Positions 8,199 to 14,706 are shown, counted from the first letter of the stretch. The stretch is DNA of 64,000 nucleotides from Nocardiopsis sp. FR4 (GCF_009830945.1 NZ_VWVV01000026.1:1-64000); one strand, 5' to 3'. The notes: generated from the letters alone by a model not told the origin. A program made the numbers and translations.

Positions 8199-8319
8199 GA
8201 AATTGGCGACCAGTGGTCACCGCACGCCTTGTCTGTGGTTGTCGTGTCCGCCGCCACTCTGGGTTGCGGCGACGGTTCCACCATCCCCGGAAGGGCCGGG
8301 ACGAGATCACTACATGGCT

Positions 8320-8345
8320 GGACGTGTTCAGGACGTCTCGATAAT
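8320..8345 (+). promoter_or_regulatory. Promoter with tandem GGACGT repeats for the first HTH-PLD gene
   Basis: GGACGT at 8320-8325 and 8331-8336 (11-bp period) stands directly before a -10-like GATAAT (8340-8345). The same arrangement precedes the paralogue at 11565. Transcription would begin near 8352, which makes ATG 8385 the likely start codon and rules out the in-frame GTG at 8346. Confidence 0.5.
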
Positions 8346-8384
8346 GTGAGCGCGTCCCAAGACATCCTGCGAATCCCGGGGTAC

Positions 8385-9122
8385 ATGCCGAACGAGAGGT
8401 TGCGAGCCGCGCTGTTGCAGCGTGGGGCCACACCGGTTGATCTGGCCGAGGAGATCGGCGTGGACGCCAAGAGCGTGGAGCGCTGGATCACCCAGGGGCG
8501 CACCCCCTACCGCCGGCACCGCTACGCGGCCGCGGCCTACCTCGGCGTGGAGGAGACCTACCTCTGGCCCAAGGCCCTGTCCCCCGAGCAGAGCAAGGCC
8601 GCCTCACAGAGCGAGATCGTCCAGATCTACCCGCACCGGTGGAGCGTGCCCACCGACCTGTGGAAGCGGCTGTTCCAGGAGGCGCAGCAGGAGATCTCGA
8701 TCCTGGTTTTCAGCGGATTCTTCCTCGCTGACGACCCGAGCATGATCACGTTGCTGGCGGACAAGGCCAAGGCCGGGGTTCGCGTGCGCGTCCTGCTGGG
8801 AGACCCCGACAGTGAGGCGGTGGCCCAGCGCGGCCGGGACGAGGGGTTGAACGAGCTCCTGGCCGCGAAGATCCGCAACGTCATCGTGCTCTACCGGTCG
8901 TTGCGCCAGGTGGAGGGCACGGAGTTCCGACTCCACGGGACGACGCTGTACAACTCGATCTACCGCGCCGATGATCAGTTGATCGTCAACACGCACGTCT
9001 ACGGCGCGATGGCCTCGGAGGCCCCGGTCTTCCACCTGCGCAAGATCCCGGGCGGGACCCTGGTCGGCACCTACCTGGAGAGCTACGAGAAGGTCTGGAC
9101 CGAGGCGACCGCACTCGACTGA
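8385..9122 (+). CDS. Regulator with helix-turn-helix and PLD-like (DUF5919-type) domain, copy 1
   Basis: 245 residues from ATG 8385. Residues about 3-35 (RLRAALLQRGATPVDLAEEI) are a Cro/C1-like helix-turn-helix. From about 85 the protein has IYPHRWSVP, LVFSGFFLADDP, VRVLLGDPDSEAVAQRGRDE and LHGTTLYNSIYRADD, a phospholipase-D-like fold in which the catalytic HxK signature is changed to H-G-T, so it is probably a ligand-binding rather than a catalytic domain. A paralogue lies at 11565-12299. The Nudix gene follows after 12 bases in the same operon. Likely role: a sensor-repressor of the AICE. This is inference from domains and context. Confidence 0.82.
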   Translation: MPNERLRAALLQRGATPVDLAEEIGVDAKSVERWITQGRTPYRRHRYAAAAYLGVEETYLWPKALSPEQSKAASQSEIVQIYPHRWSVPTDLWKRLFQEAQQEISILVFSGFFLADDPSMITLLADKAKAGVRVRVLLGDPDSEAVAQRGRDEGLNELLAAKIRNVIVLYRSLRQVEGTEFRLHGTTLYNSIYRADDQLIVNTHVYGAMASEAPVFHLRKIPGGTLVGTYLESYEKVWTEATALD

Positions 9123-9134
9123 GGGAAAGAGTCC

Positions 9135-9608
9135 ATGGGTAAGCGGATTGACTACTACGACGACCCCGAGGCCCCAGCCGCCAACAGCCTCGTCCCGTCG
9201 GTGAACGTGTTCGTGGTCAACCACCGCGATGAGGTGTTGATGATCCGCCGCACCGACAACGACAACTGGGCTGTCCCCGGGGGCGCCGTCGACCTCGGCG
9301 AGTCAGTGCCGCAGGCCGCCGTCCGGGAAACGCTGGAGGAGACCGGCGTCACCTGCGAGATCACCGGGATCATCGGGATCTACAGCGACCCGAGGCACAT
9401 CATCTACTACACCAGCGACGGCGAGGCCCGCCAGGAGTTCTCCATGGCCTTCTCCGCCCGCCCGCTCGCAGGAGAGCCCACGCCGAGCGACGAGTCCAAG
9501 GAAGTCGTCTGGGTACCCAAAGACGAACTGGCTGGATACCGGATGGACCGGTCCATGCGGATGCGCGTGGACCACTTCCTCAGCGGAGGTCCGACCCACA
9601 TCGGATGA
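9135..9608 (+). CDS. Nudix hydrolase of the AICE (Pif-like context)
   Basis: 157 residues. The complete Nudix box GX5EX7REUXEEXGU is at residues 50-72 (G50, E56, R64-E65, E68-E69), so it should hydrolyse a nucleoside-diphosphate-linked substrate with Mg2+. It lies 12 bases after the HTH-PLD regulator and is probably co-transcribed with it, using GGGAAAG as ribosome binding site. pSAM2 encodes the immunity factor Pif, also a Nudix protein, which prevents transfer between cells that both carry the element; the same job is possible here. The substrate cannot be read from the sequence. Confidence 0.9.
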   Translation: MGKRIDYYDDPEAPAANSLVPSVNVFVVNHRDEVLMIRRTDNDNWAVPGGAVDLGESVPQAAVRETLEETGVTCEITGIIGIYSDPRHIIYYTSDGEARQEFSMAFSARPLAGEPTPSDESKEVVWVPKDELAGYRMDRSMRMRVDHFLSGGPTHIG

Positions 9609-9612
9609 GCGG

Positions 9613-10164
9613 TCAGCCGACCTCAGCCAGGCGGTGTTCCACGGCCCGCACCGACGCAGTCAGCAGCGGTGAGGAACGGCTGATGGAGCGGTGGACCAGG
9701 TCCTCAGGGGCGTAGCGCTTCAGGATCTCCGACAGGCGACGTTCTACCGGCAGGTGGGCACCGTCCGGGCCGGTGGTCATGTCCGCGTAGGTGAGCGCGT
9801 CTAGCAGATCCTCCGGCGGAGCGTCGAACTCGTCCTTGAGCGCGGTGAGCAGGCCCCGTTCCTCGGCCTCCACCACGGCGCAGGAGTGGTAGGCCACCAG
9901 GGAGACCAAGGTTTCGTCCGCCTCCTGGACCTCGCGCAGGTACCGGGCACCGTCAAGGGGATGGAAGCCCGTGGTCGCCAACTCAGGGGAGTATCCGATG
10001 TCGTGCAGCCAGGCGGAGGCTTCCACCAGGTCGGCATGTGCGCCGAGCATGGAACGGAGGGAGCGCGCCTGTTCGGCTACCCCCTGGGAGTGCGCCCAGC
10101 GTCGGGGTAGCGGCTGTTCGAGCAGTTCTCGCGCGAGATCCCGCGCCCAGTGAACATGTCCCAC
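9613..10164 (-). CDS. HD-domain phosphohydrolase
   Basis: 183 residues from GTG 10164. The HD metal ligands can be placed at H25, H54-D55 (WLHDIGYS) and D128 (TYADMTTG), with H93 nearby, so the active site seems intact. Such small HD proteins cleave nucleotide or phosphate monoester bonds. The start is 10 bases after the GntR stop, so the two are one operon; the stop converges on the Nudix gene with 4 bases between. Two nucleotide-type hydrolases back to back in a mobile element suggest a common small-molecule signal. Confidence 0.85.
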   Translation of the reverse strand: MGHVHWARDLARELLEQPLPRRWAHSQGVAEQARSLRSMLGAHADLVEASAWLHDIGYSPELATTGFHPLDGARYLREVQEADETLVSLVAYHSCAVVEAEERGLLTALKDEFDAPPEDLLDALTYADMTTGPDGAHLPVERRLSEILKRYAPEDLVHRSISRSSPLLTASVRAVEHRLAEVG

Positions 10165-10174
10165 ATGTACCAGG

Positions 10175-10660
10175 CTAGCCTGCGGTCGTCTCGGCCCCTT
10201 TGACGAACCGTCCCTTACCGTGCACGGCGACGACGAGCCCGGTCCCTTCCAGTTCGGAGAGGGCTTGCCGAGCTGTCCCCCGTGACACCCCGTATTGGTC
10301 TACCAACGCGGCCTCACTGGGCAGGGCGTCCCCCGGGGCAAGGTGTCCGCTGGTGATGCGTTCCCGTAGGTCAGCGGCGATGCGCCGGTATTGGGCAAGC
10401 GGGGTTTCCTCCGCAGGTGCGCTCTTACGCTCCTCAGCGGTGCACACGACACGACCGGTCCCGGGAAGGGCCTTGATCAGGCGTTCCGCCTCCAGTTCGG
10501 CCAGAGCACGGCGCACGGTCGTACGTGAGACGCCGAACTCCTGGCGGAGTGCCGCTTCGGAGGGAAGCGTGTGCCCCGGGGCGAGGTCCCCGCTGGTGAT
10601 GCGAGCGCGTAGGGACTCCGCGATCTGGTGATAGGTCCCCCATGGGGTACGCGGACTCAA
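10175..10660 (-). CDS. GntR-type regulator made of two tandem winged-helix domains (KorSA-like position)
   Basis: 161 residues. Two complete GntR DNA-binding domains follow one another: IAESLRARITSGDLAPGHTL... (about 9-70) and IAADLRERITSGHLAPGDAL... (about 91-152), each with PSEAAL and a GVSR helix. There is no effector domain, unlike ordinary GntR proteins and KorSA. TTG 10660 is chosen as the start because GGAGGA stands 6 bases before it; the frame is open to 10687 but without a better signal. It is followed by the HD gene. It probably represses pra and its own operon. Confidence 0.85.
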   Translation of the reverse strand: MSPRTPWGTYHQIAESLRARITSGDLAPGHTLPSEAALRQEFGVSRTTVRRALAELEAERLIKALPGTGRVVCTAEERKSAPAEETPLAQYRRIAADLRERITSGHLAPGDALPSEAALVDQYGVSRGTARQALSELEGTGLVVAVHGKGRFVKGAETTAG

Positions 10661-10703
10661 ACAGGTTCCTCCGAAGCGAGTTCGCAAAGCGAAAGACGGT
10701 TTA

Positions 10704-10729
10704 TTGCACGAACTCTAACCAGTGTGCAA
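10704..10729. promoter_or_regulatory. Inverted repeat upstream of the GntR gene
   Basis: TTGCAC (10704-10709) and GTGCAA (10724-10729) form a perfect 6-bp inverted repeat with a 14-base spacer, 44 bases before the GntR start on the minus strand. The TGCAC half-site also makes up the palindromes beside attL and attR. Possible autoregulatory operator. Confidence 0.4.
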
Positions 10730-10745
10730 CTCGAAGCTCATGGAC

Positions 10746-10803
10746 GTCCGCCGGTGTCGACCCAGCCCGAGGGCTCCTCCCCTTCGATCGACATCCGGCG
10801 GAC
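10746..10803 (-). terminator. Hairpin between the small-gene pair and the GntR gene
   Basis: GTCCGCCGGTGTCGA (10746-10760) can pair with TCGACATCCGGCGGAC (10788-10803), a 15-bp stem with one bulge and a GC-rich loop. It lies 60 bases after the stop of the minus-strand gene at 10865 and before the GntR promoter, so it probably insulates the two units. Confidence 0.5.
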
Positions 10804-10864
10804 GCCCCAACCGCAGAGCCAACGCCGATGAACGCGAACGGCGGCGCTGACCTACGGTCGGTCC

Positions 10865-11143
10865 TCACCCTTCGGGAGGACCGTCTTCGGTGGCCCCTAC
10901 GCGGAGCCCGTTCTCGGTGACGCGTTCACCGGTCAGCCCGGAGACGCCTATCCCCGCAGGCGGGTATTCGAGCTGGTGAACGAAGATCTCTACGTTCTCC
11001 TCGACCAGCGTCGGCGCGTGCGTGACGTCATGGCGTGTGGCGGTCGCGATCCACAGGCCCCCGTGGCGGCGGATCGACCACTGTTCCCCGTAGTGGCGCT
11101 GGAGAAGGAAGAGCAGGGTGTTCGGGGCAGGCTCACGGGTCAT
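10865..11143 (-). CDS. Small protein of unknown function, second of a coupled pair
   Basis: 92 residues. Its start overlaps the upstream stop as ATGA (11140-11143). The sequence begins MTREPAPNTLLFLLQRHYGE and has the pattern WSIRRHGGLWIATATRH, which could form a small beta-sheet; no membrane segment or known motif is seen. The pair is divergent from the second HTH-PLD gene and shares its control region, so it may be regulated by it. I do not recognise a family. Confidence 0.6.
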   Translation of the reverse strand: MTREPAPNTLLFLLQRHYGEQWSIRRHGGLWIATATRHDVTHAPTLVEENVEIFVHQLEYPPAGIGVSGLTGERVTENGLRVGATEDGPPEG

Positions 11144-11382
11144 GCCGCTACGACCTCCCTCCGGGAGATCTCAAGGAGCAGTTCCAGGCCCAGGCGGGAA
11201 GGGTCGATCGTCACCGGCCGGTGCCCCTTGTGCAGGACGTACGGGCGTACCACCCGCGCGAGAGGGGCGACGGGATGAGCCGGAGGCGGAGGGGTGAACG
11301 GAAGCCGCGCGTGCGGCTTGGCCCGGGAAGACCGGTGTGTTGTGGGTCCGCGCGTCCGCAGGTGCGGGATCAGATTCCGCAT
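11140..11382 (-). CDS. Small proline-rich protein of unknown function, first of a coupled pair
   Basis: 80 residues from ATG 11382, with AGGGAGA 5 bases upstream, a good ribosome binding site. The N-terminus is basic and proline-rich (LPFTPPPPAHPVAPLARV) and the C-terminus reads VRPYVLHKGHRPVTIDPSRLG, which looks folded. Pairs of such small genes near XRE-type regulators are common in Streptomyces relatives. Function unknown. It overlaps the next gene by 4 bases and is divergent from the HTH-PLD gene at 11565. Confidence 0.6.
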   Translation of the reverse strand: MRNLIPHLRTRGPTTHRSSRAKPHARLPFTPPPPAHPVAPLARVVRPYVLHKGHRPVTIDPSRLGLELLLEISRREVVAA

Positions 11383-11471
11383 GGTTCTCCCTGATGAGTC
11401 GGGCGAGGCCCCGGCGGGAACGCTCGCTGCGCCGGAGCCCTCTTACATGCGGAAACGATGCTCTGAGTGAG

Positions 11472-11494
11472 CGGACATGTGTACCACGTATCGG
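11472..11494. promoter_or_regulatory. Degenerate copy of the ACATG palindrome upstream of the second HTH-PLD gene
   Basis: Aligned with 8177-8199, this stretch keeps ACATGT, TA, CA and GTATCG in the same spacing. It lies between two divergent genes, so a shared regulator of both AICE control regions is plausible. Confidence 0.4.
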
Positions 11495-11502
11495 ACAACT
11501 TC

Positions 11503-11530
11503 AGGGACGTCTAGGGACGTCTTCTGTTAT
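11503..11530 (+). promoter_or_regulatory. Promoter with tandem AGGGACGTCT repeats for the second HTH-PLD gene
   Basis: AGGGACGTCT is repeated directly and without gap (11503-11522) and is followed by a -10-like TGTTAT (11525-11530), 35 bases before the start codon. Copy 1 has GGACGT repeats at the same distance from its -10 box, so these are likely operators of the HTH-PLD proteins themselves. Confidence 0.55.
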
Positions 11531-11564
11531 CGTCGGGGTTCCGCACCCCCCGGAGGGCACCGAC

Positions 11565-12299
11565 GTGAACACCGCACTGCGCAGGGCACTGGCCGCGTCC
11601 CGGCTCACGGAGACCGACGTGGCCGCACACCTCGGCGTCGACCCCAAGACCGTGCGCCGCTGGATCTTCGGCCAACGGCCCTACCCCCGGCACCGCTGGG
11701 CACTGGCTGATCTCCTCCAGGTTCAGGAGGATCGTCTCTGGCCGCTGGACGGCCAGCTCCGCGAGGACCGCGCACCGCTTTCCGAGCACGCCCACCGCGT
11801 CTACCCGCACCGCTGGGAGGTACCCCGTCAGGTCTGGCACGATCTGTTCAGCGAAGCGGAACAGGAAATCGGCATCCTGGTCTACAGCGGCCTGTTCCTG
11901 GCGGATGACGCGGGAATCCTGCACGTTCTCGGAGCGCGGGCACGTGACGGCGTGAGCGTTCGCATCCTCCTGGGAAATCCCGAATCCGAGCAGGTCAAAC
12001 AACGGGGAAGAGACGAGCGGATAGGCGAGGCGTTGGCGGCCAGGGCGAGCAATGCGCTGCTGCTCTTCCGAACGCTTCTGGAGGTCGACGGTGTCGAGAT
12101 CAGGAAGCATTCGACCACGCTGTACAACTCCGTCTACCTGACGGAGAGAAAACTCCTCGTCAACCAGCACATCTACGGGCTTCCAGCGGCGAAGTCACCC
12201 GTGGTCGAGATCAACCGCGACCTGTCCCCGGCCATGGCCGAGACCTACGTTCGGAGCTTTGGCCTGGTGTGGCAGGACGCCGAGCCCGTGACCACATAG
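11565..12299 (+). CDS. Regulator with helix-turn-helix and PLD-like (DUF5919-type) domain, copy 2
   Basis: 244 residues from GTG 11565, with GGAGGG 7 bases upstream. The helix-turn-helix is at about 3-35 (LAASRLTETDVAAHLGVDPK). The PLD-like part shares with copy 1 the blocks YPHRW, YSGLFLADD, LLGNPESE, QRGRDE and H-S-T-T-L-Y-N-S-V-Y; again the HxK lysine is replaced by threonine. Both copies have almost the same length, so they arose by duplication or by recruitment of two related genes. No Nudix gene follows this copy. It stands alone, next to the structured region before attR. Confidence 0.82.
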   Translation: MNTALRRALAASRLTETDVAAHLGVDPKTVRRWIFGQRPYPRHRWALADLLQVQEDRLWPLDGQLREDRAPLSEHAHRVYPHRWEVPRQVWHDLFSEAEQEIGILVYSGLFLADDAGILHVLGARARDGVSVRILLGNPESEQVKQRGRDERIGEALAARASNALLLFRTLLEVDGVEIRKHSTTLYNSVYLTERKLLVNQHIYGLPAAKSPVVEINRDLSPAMAETYVRSFGLVWQDAEPVTT

Positions 12300-12365
12300 C
12301 CAGCCGTACCGTTGCCGAATTGGGCTGTATGGGATCAAGGCGACGGCGCGAGCGCCGTCGCGCGG

Positions 12366-12420
12366 CCCGGCGCCCGTCTCGGGCTGCGGGCTGCCGCCCG
12401 GTCCCGAGACGGGCGCCGGG
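12366..12420. repeat. Perfect 18-bp inverted repeat with 19-base loop
   Basis: CCCGGCGCCCGTCTCGGG (12366-12383) pairs exactly with 12403-12420. It stands 67 bases after the second HTH-PLD gene and may be its terminator, or part of a replication origin together with the larger repeat that follows. No T-tract is present. Confidence 0.7.
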
Positions 12421-12506
12421 CGGAGCGGAGGAGCAGCGCCGGGGGTGATCCGACAGAGCCAGTGCCGGCCCCGGACGGCCCGCCTTGGTTGCTGGCGTGT
12501 TCGGTC

Positions 12507-12574
12507 CCGAGGCACCCGATAGCGCGACACGCACTGTCTCGGGTGACCGGCTCCGGCGCTATCGGGCACCTCGG
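12507..12574. repeat. Long 18-bp inverted repeat (16 of 18 paired) with 32-base loop
   Basis: CCGAGGCACCCGATAGCG (12507-12524) can pair with CGCTATCGGGCACCTCGG (12557-12574) except for two central bases. The region 12300-12793 has no credible gene. Rolling-circle AICEs need a double-strand origin, a single-strand origin and a clt transfer site, and such sites are rich in hairpins; this is a candidate for one of them. Confidence 0.55.
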
Positions 12575-12680
12575 CCCGGAACCGTGGTTGCCGAATACAG
12601 GGGTCGGGGGAGTCATGGCGGGCGTACTCTGAACGGGACATCCCACCTGGGGCGGAGGCGGATTCGGGGGTCCGGGACGA

Positions 12681-12696
12681 TGCACATTCAGTGCAC
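12681..12696. promoter_or_regulatory. Palindrome near attR, candidate arm-type Int/Xis site
   Basis: TGCACATTCAGTGCAC differs at one base from the palindrome at 2782-2797 near attL. It lies 97 bases inside the attR core, whereas the other copy lies 62 bases inside attL. Confidence 0.55.
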
Positions 12697-12793
12697 ACGA
12701 CCCCGGGAACCGGCGGGTAACGGTGGGAAGCGGTCGGATGCATCAGCGCAGGTCACTGGGGGTTCCGCAGGTCGGATGGCCGTGCTCAAGTGA

Positions 12794-12836
12794 TTTGCAT
12801 ACCGGAGGTCAGGGGTTCGACTCCCCTTGGCTCCAC
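12794..12836 (+). other. attR: right attachment site, tRNA-Ala 3' fragment
   Basis: Exact 43-bp copy of 2677-2719. It contains the T-arm and acceptor 3' strand of tRNA-Ala but no 5' half, so it is not a functional tRNA gene. The original tRNA terminator follows at 12844, which shows that the chromosome continues here. Confidence 0.95.
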
Positions 12837-12843
12837 ACCTTCC

Positions 12844-12890
12844 GAGGCGGCCCCGCCCGGCGGCTGACAGCCGCCGGGCGGGGCCGCCTC
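12844..12890 (+). terminator. Original terminator of the tRNA-Ala gene, displaced by the AICE
   Basis: Perfect 21-bp stem (12844-12864 with 12870-12890) and a TGACA loop. It starts 7 bases after attR, the position expected of the tRNA-Ala terminator before integration; insertion moved it 10 kb from the intact tRNA gene. Confidence 0.8.
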
Positions 12891-13539
12891 GCTGCTTTCC
12901 GGGCTCTTCGGTCTCTTCGGGGCCTTCGCCTGCAATTCCTGAGATATCGGACTCCAAGCCGCGAATAAGACAGCCCGGATAAACCACCTTGGTTACTAAT
13001 CAGTAGGCCTGTTCGGCCCTATCCGGGGCGATTTTGGTGTCCTCTGGGTCATGCGGGTTCTGGGGTCCGTATAGCCCGTTCGAGTGATGCGGATGACGCA
13101 GAGTCCTCTTCGCCCGGGGGTGTCCGGGCCGGGACCGACCTCCTTGCCGCGATGCGAAACCCCAGGTCATGCGCCTGCCGGGAAAAGGCCGGGATCCAAC
13201 CTTGCATTCTGGTTACGCGGACCCGTCCCTACCACATGCAGTGACTCTCCGTATGTGTATGATGACAGTTCCTCTTAGTGCAATGGTCCTAGTGGGCCAT
13301 ATGAGAAATAGGCCTCTTGGGGTCTGTTGGTGAACTGGGACGAACCGTAGTTTCGACACCAGCGACAACGAGGGAGACAGCGCGCCGAAACGAGCGACCC
13401 CCGGAGACGAGCCGTGCGGCCCCCCGCCCGGCGAGGTGACACCGTCCTCGGATCGGACCGCTTCTCCTCACCCCGCCGACGGTCGCGCCAGTCGGCGGGT
13501 TCCGATCACCACACATGCTGATCTTGGGAGTGGGGCAAC
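12891..13539. other. Long intergenic region upstream of the WhiB gene
   Basis: About 650 bases without a credible gene; open frames on both strands lack ribosome binding sites and family resemblance. A TATGAT at 13258-13263 could be the -10 box of the WhiB gene, giving a leader of about 270 bases. Long leaders are known for some WhiB-like genes. Confidence 0.4.
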
Positions 13540-13854
13540 ATGTGGAATGAGAAGATGGCGGCCCGCGCCAAATGCCGTGAGATCGACCCTGACGCACTGT
13601 TCGTGCAGGGTGCGGCCCAGAACCGCGCCAAGCTGATCTGCCGGGGCTGTCCGGTCCGGACCCAGTGCCTGGCCGAGGCGCTCGACAGCCGTATCGAGTT
13701 CGGCGTCTGGGGAGGCATGACCGAACGCGAGCGCCGCGCCCTGCTGCGCCGCCGCAAGGACGTGACCAACTGGTACGAGTTGCTCACCAGGGCGGAGCGC
13801 CGCTACGAGCGGGAGCGGGCCGACCAGCCTGTGCCCGTTCCGGCCCGCAACTAG
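13540..13854 (+). CDS. WhiB-family iron-sulfur transcription factor
   Basis: 104 residues from ATG 13540, with GGGAGTGGGG upstream. The four cluster-binding cysteines are C12, C34, C37 and C43 (C-x21-C-x2-C-x5-C), followed by the GVWGG turn (55-59) and the basic DNA-binding stretch TERERRALLRRR. WhiB proteins hold a 4Fe-4S cluster sensitive to O2 or NO and act with the principal sigma factor in development or redox response. The WGGMTERERRALLRRR segment is like the WblA/WhiB4 branch, but I do not claim the subgroup. A short GC hairpin at 13861-13880 follows. Confidence 0.93.
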   Translation: MWNEKMAARAKCREIDPDALFVQGAAQNRAKLICRGCPVRTQCLAEALDSRIEFGVWGGMTERERRALLRRRKDVTNWYELLTRAERRYERERADQPVPVPARN

Positions 13855-14002
13855 GGGCGGCCGGGGAAGGGGAGCCCCGGCACCGCAGACGAAAGTAGGG
13901 GCGTTCTCCGCCCTGAGGGGGAGTTCCGGATCAGGGGAGGATCAGGGTCGGCCCCGATGGCCCCGGCCGGCCCGATGGCGCATCATGAAGGGAGTACGGC
14001 CG

Positions 14003-14671
14003 ATGAGTGCCGTACTCCCGTCGCCGTTGGGAGTGGGAGTGTCCGTGCAGAATCCTCAGCACCCGGCGAGGCGTCCCTCGGAACCGCAGATCCGCCTCAC
14101 CGACGCTGAACGCGATGCCACCATCAAGGTCCTCCAGGAGGCCTACGGTCGCGGTCAGATCAACGAGCTGGAACTCGATGAGCGCACGGACAAGGCCATG
14201 CGGGCCAAGTTCGGCGCCGACCTGGTTCCGCTCACCGAGGACCTGGGAATGACGCCCGCGGGAGAGCCCCGGGCCTCCTCCCCCTTCGGCTCCTTCGGTG
14301 GCCGGGCGGGCGGGGAGAAGACCGACCCCCGCACGCCTTTGCCGAGCACCCCGGCCGAGCGGGCGGTGGCCGCCGTCGCGCACGGCGGGAACTACTTCTT
14401 CCCCGTCGTGGCGCCCCTGGTGCTCTTCGTGCTCAGCGACAGGGTCTCGCCCTACGTGCGGCGCCAGGCGATGGAGGCGCTCAACTTCCAGATCTTCTGT
14501 ATCGTCCTCGGCCTCGCGAGCGCGTTCCTGTTCTTCCTGCTGTTCCCGCTGCTGGTGACGGCGGCCGTCGCCCTGGGATGGGTGGTGCTTCCGGCCATCG
14601 CCACCATCGCCAGCCTCATGGGCCGGAACTGGCGCTACCCCATGTTCTTCCGCGCTCTCAAGGACAACTGA
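14003..14671 (+). CDS. DUF1707 / DUF4870 membrane protein
   Basis: 222 residues from ATG 14003, with GGGAG 10 bases upstream; ATG 13985 is an alternative without a ribosome binding site. Residues about 28-85 (IRLTDAERDATIKVLQEAYG...GQINELELDERTDKA) are the DUF1707 (SHOCT-like) domain found in actinobacteria. After a linker, residues about 110-215 form three or four membrane helices in the DUF4870 (Tic20-like) pattern with NFQIF and the G-R-x-W-R-Y-P end. Inner-membrane protein of unknown function. Confidence 0.85.
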   Translation: MSAVLPSPLGVGVSVQNPQHPARRPSEPQIRLTDAERDATIKVLQEAYGRGQINELELDERTDKAMRAKFGADLVPLTEDLGMTPAGEPRASSPFGSFGGRAGGEKTDPRTPLPSTPAERAVAAVAHGGNYFFPVVAPLVLFVLSDRVSPYVRRQAMEALNFQIFCIVLGLASAFLFFLLFPLLVTAAVALGWVVLPAIATIASLMGRNWRYPMFFRALKDN

Positions 14672-14706
14672 GCGGCCCGGCCGTGCCGCCGTCCCGGACA
14701 CGACGA

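Larger units (their letters stand above)
2677..12836. mobile_element. Integrated AICE (pSAM2-type integrative and conjugative element), about 10.1 kb
   Basis: The element lies between perfect 43-bp att repeats at the tRNA-Ala 3' end. It contains the full AICE module set: tyrosine integrase, excisionase, RepSA-like rolling-circle initiator, FtsK/SpoIIIE-like TraSA, a Pra-like activator, a GntR regulator, and a Nudix protein (Pif, the pSAM2 immunity factor, is also a Nudix protein). Genes 2813-8099 form one coupled minus-strand operon with overlapping stop/start codons. No frameshift or truncation is seen in the core genes, so the element may be mobile. About 0.5 kb next to attR has no gene but has large inverted repeats. 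Confidence 0.95.

Noticed and set aside
12794-12836. Second tRNA-Ala gene
   Set aside because: Only the 3' half is present; it is the attR copy, without acceptor 5' strand, D-arm or anticodon stem.
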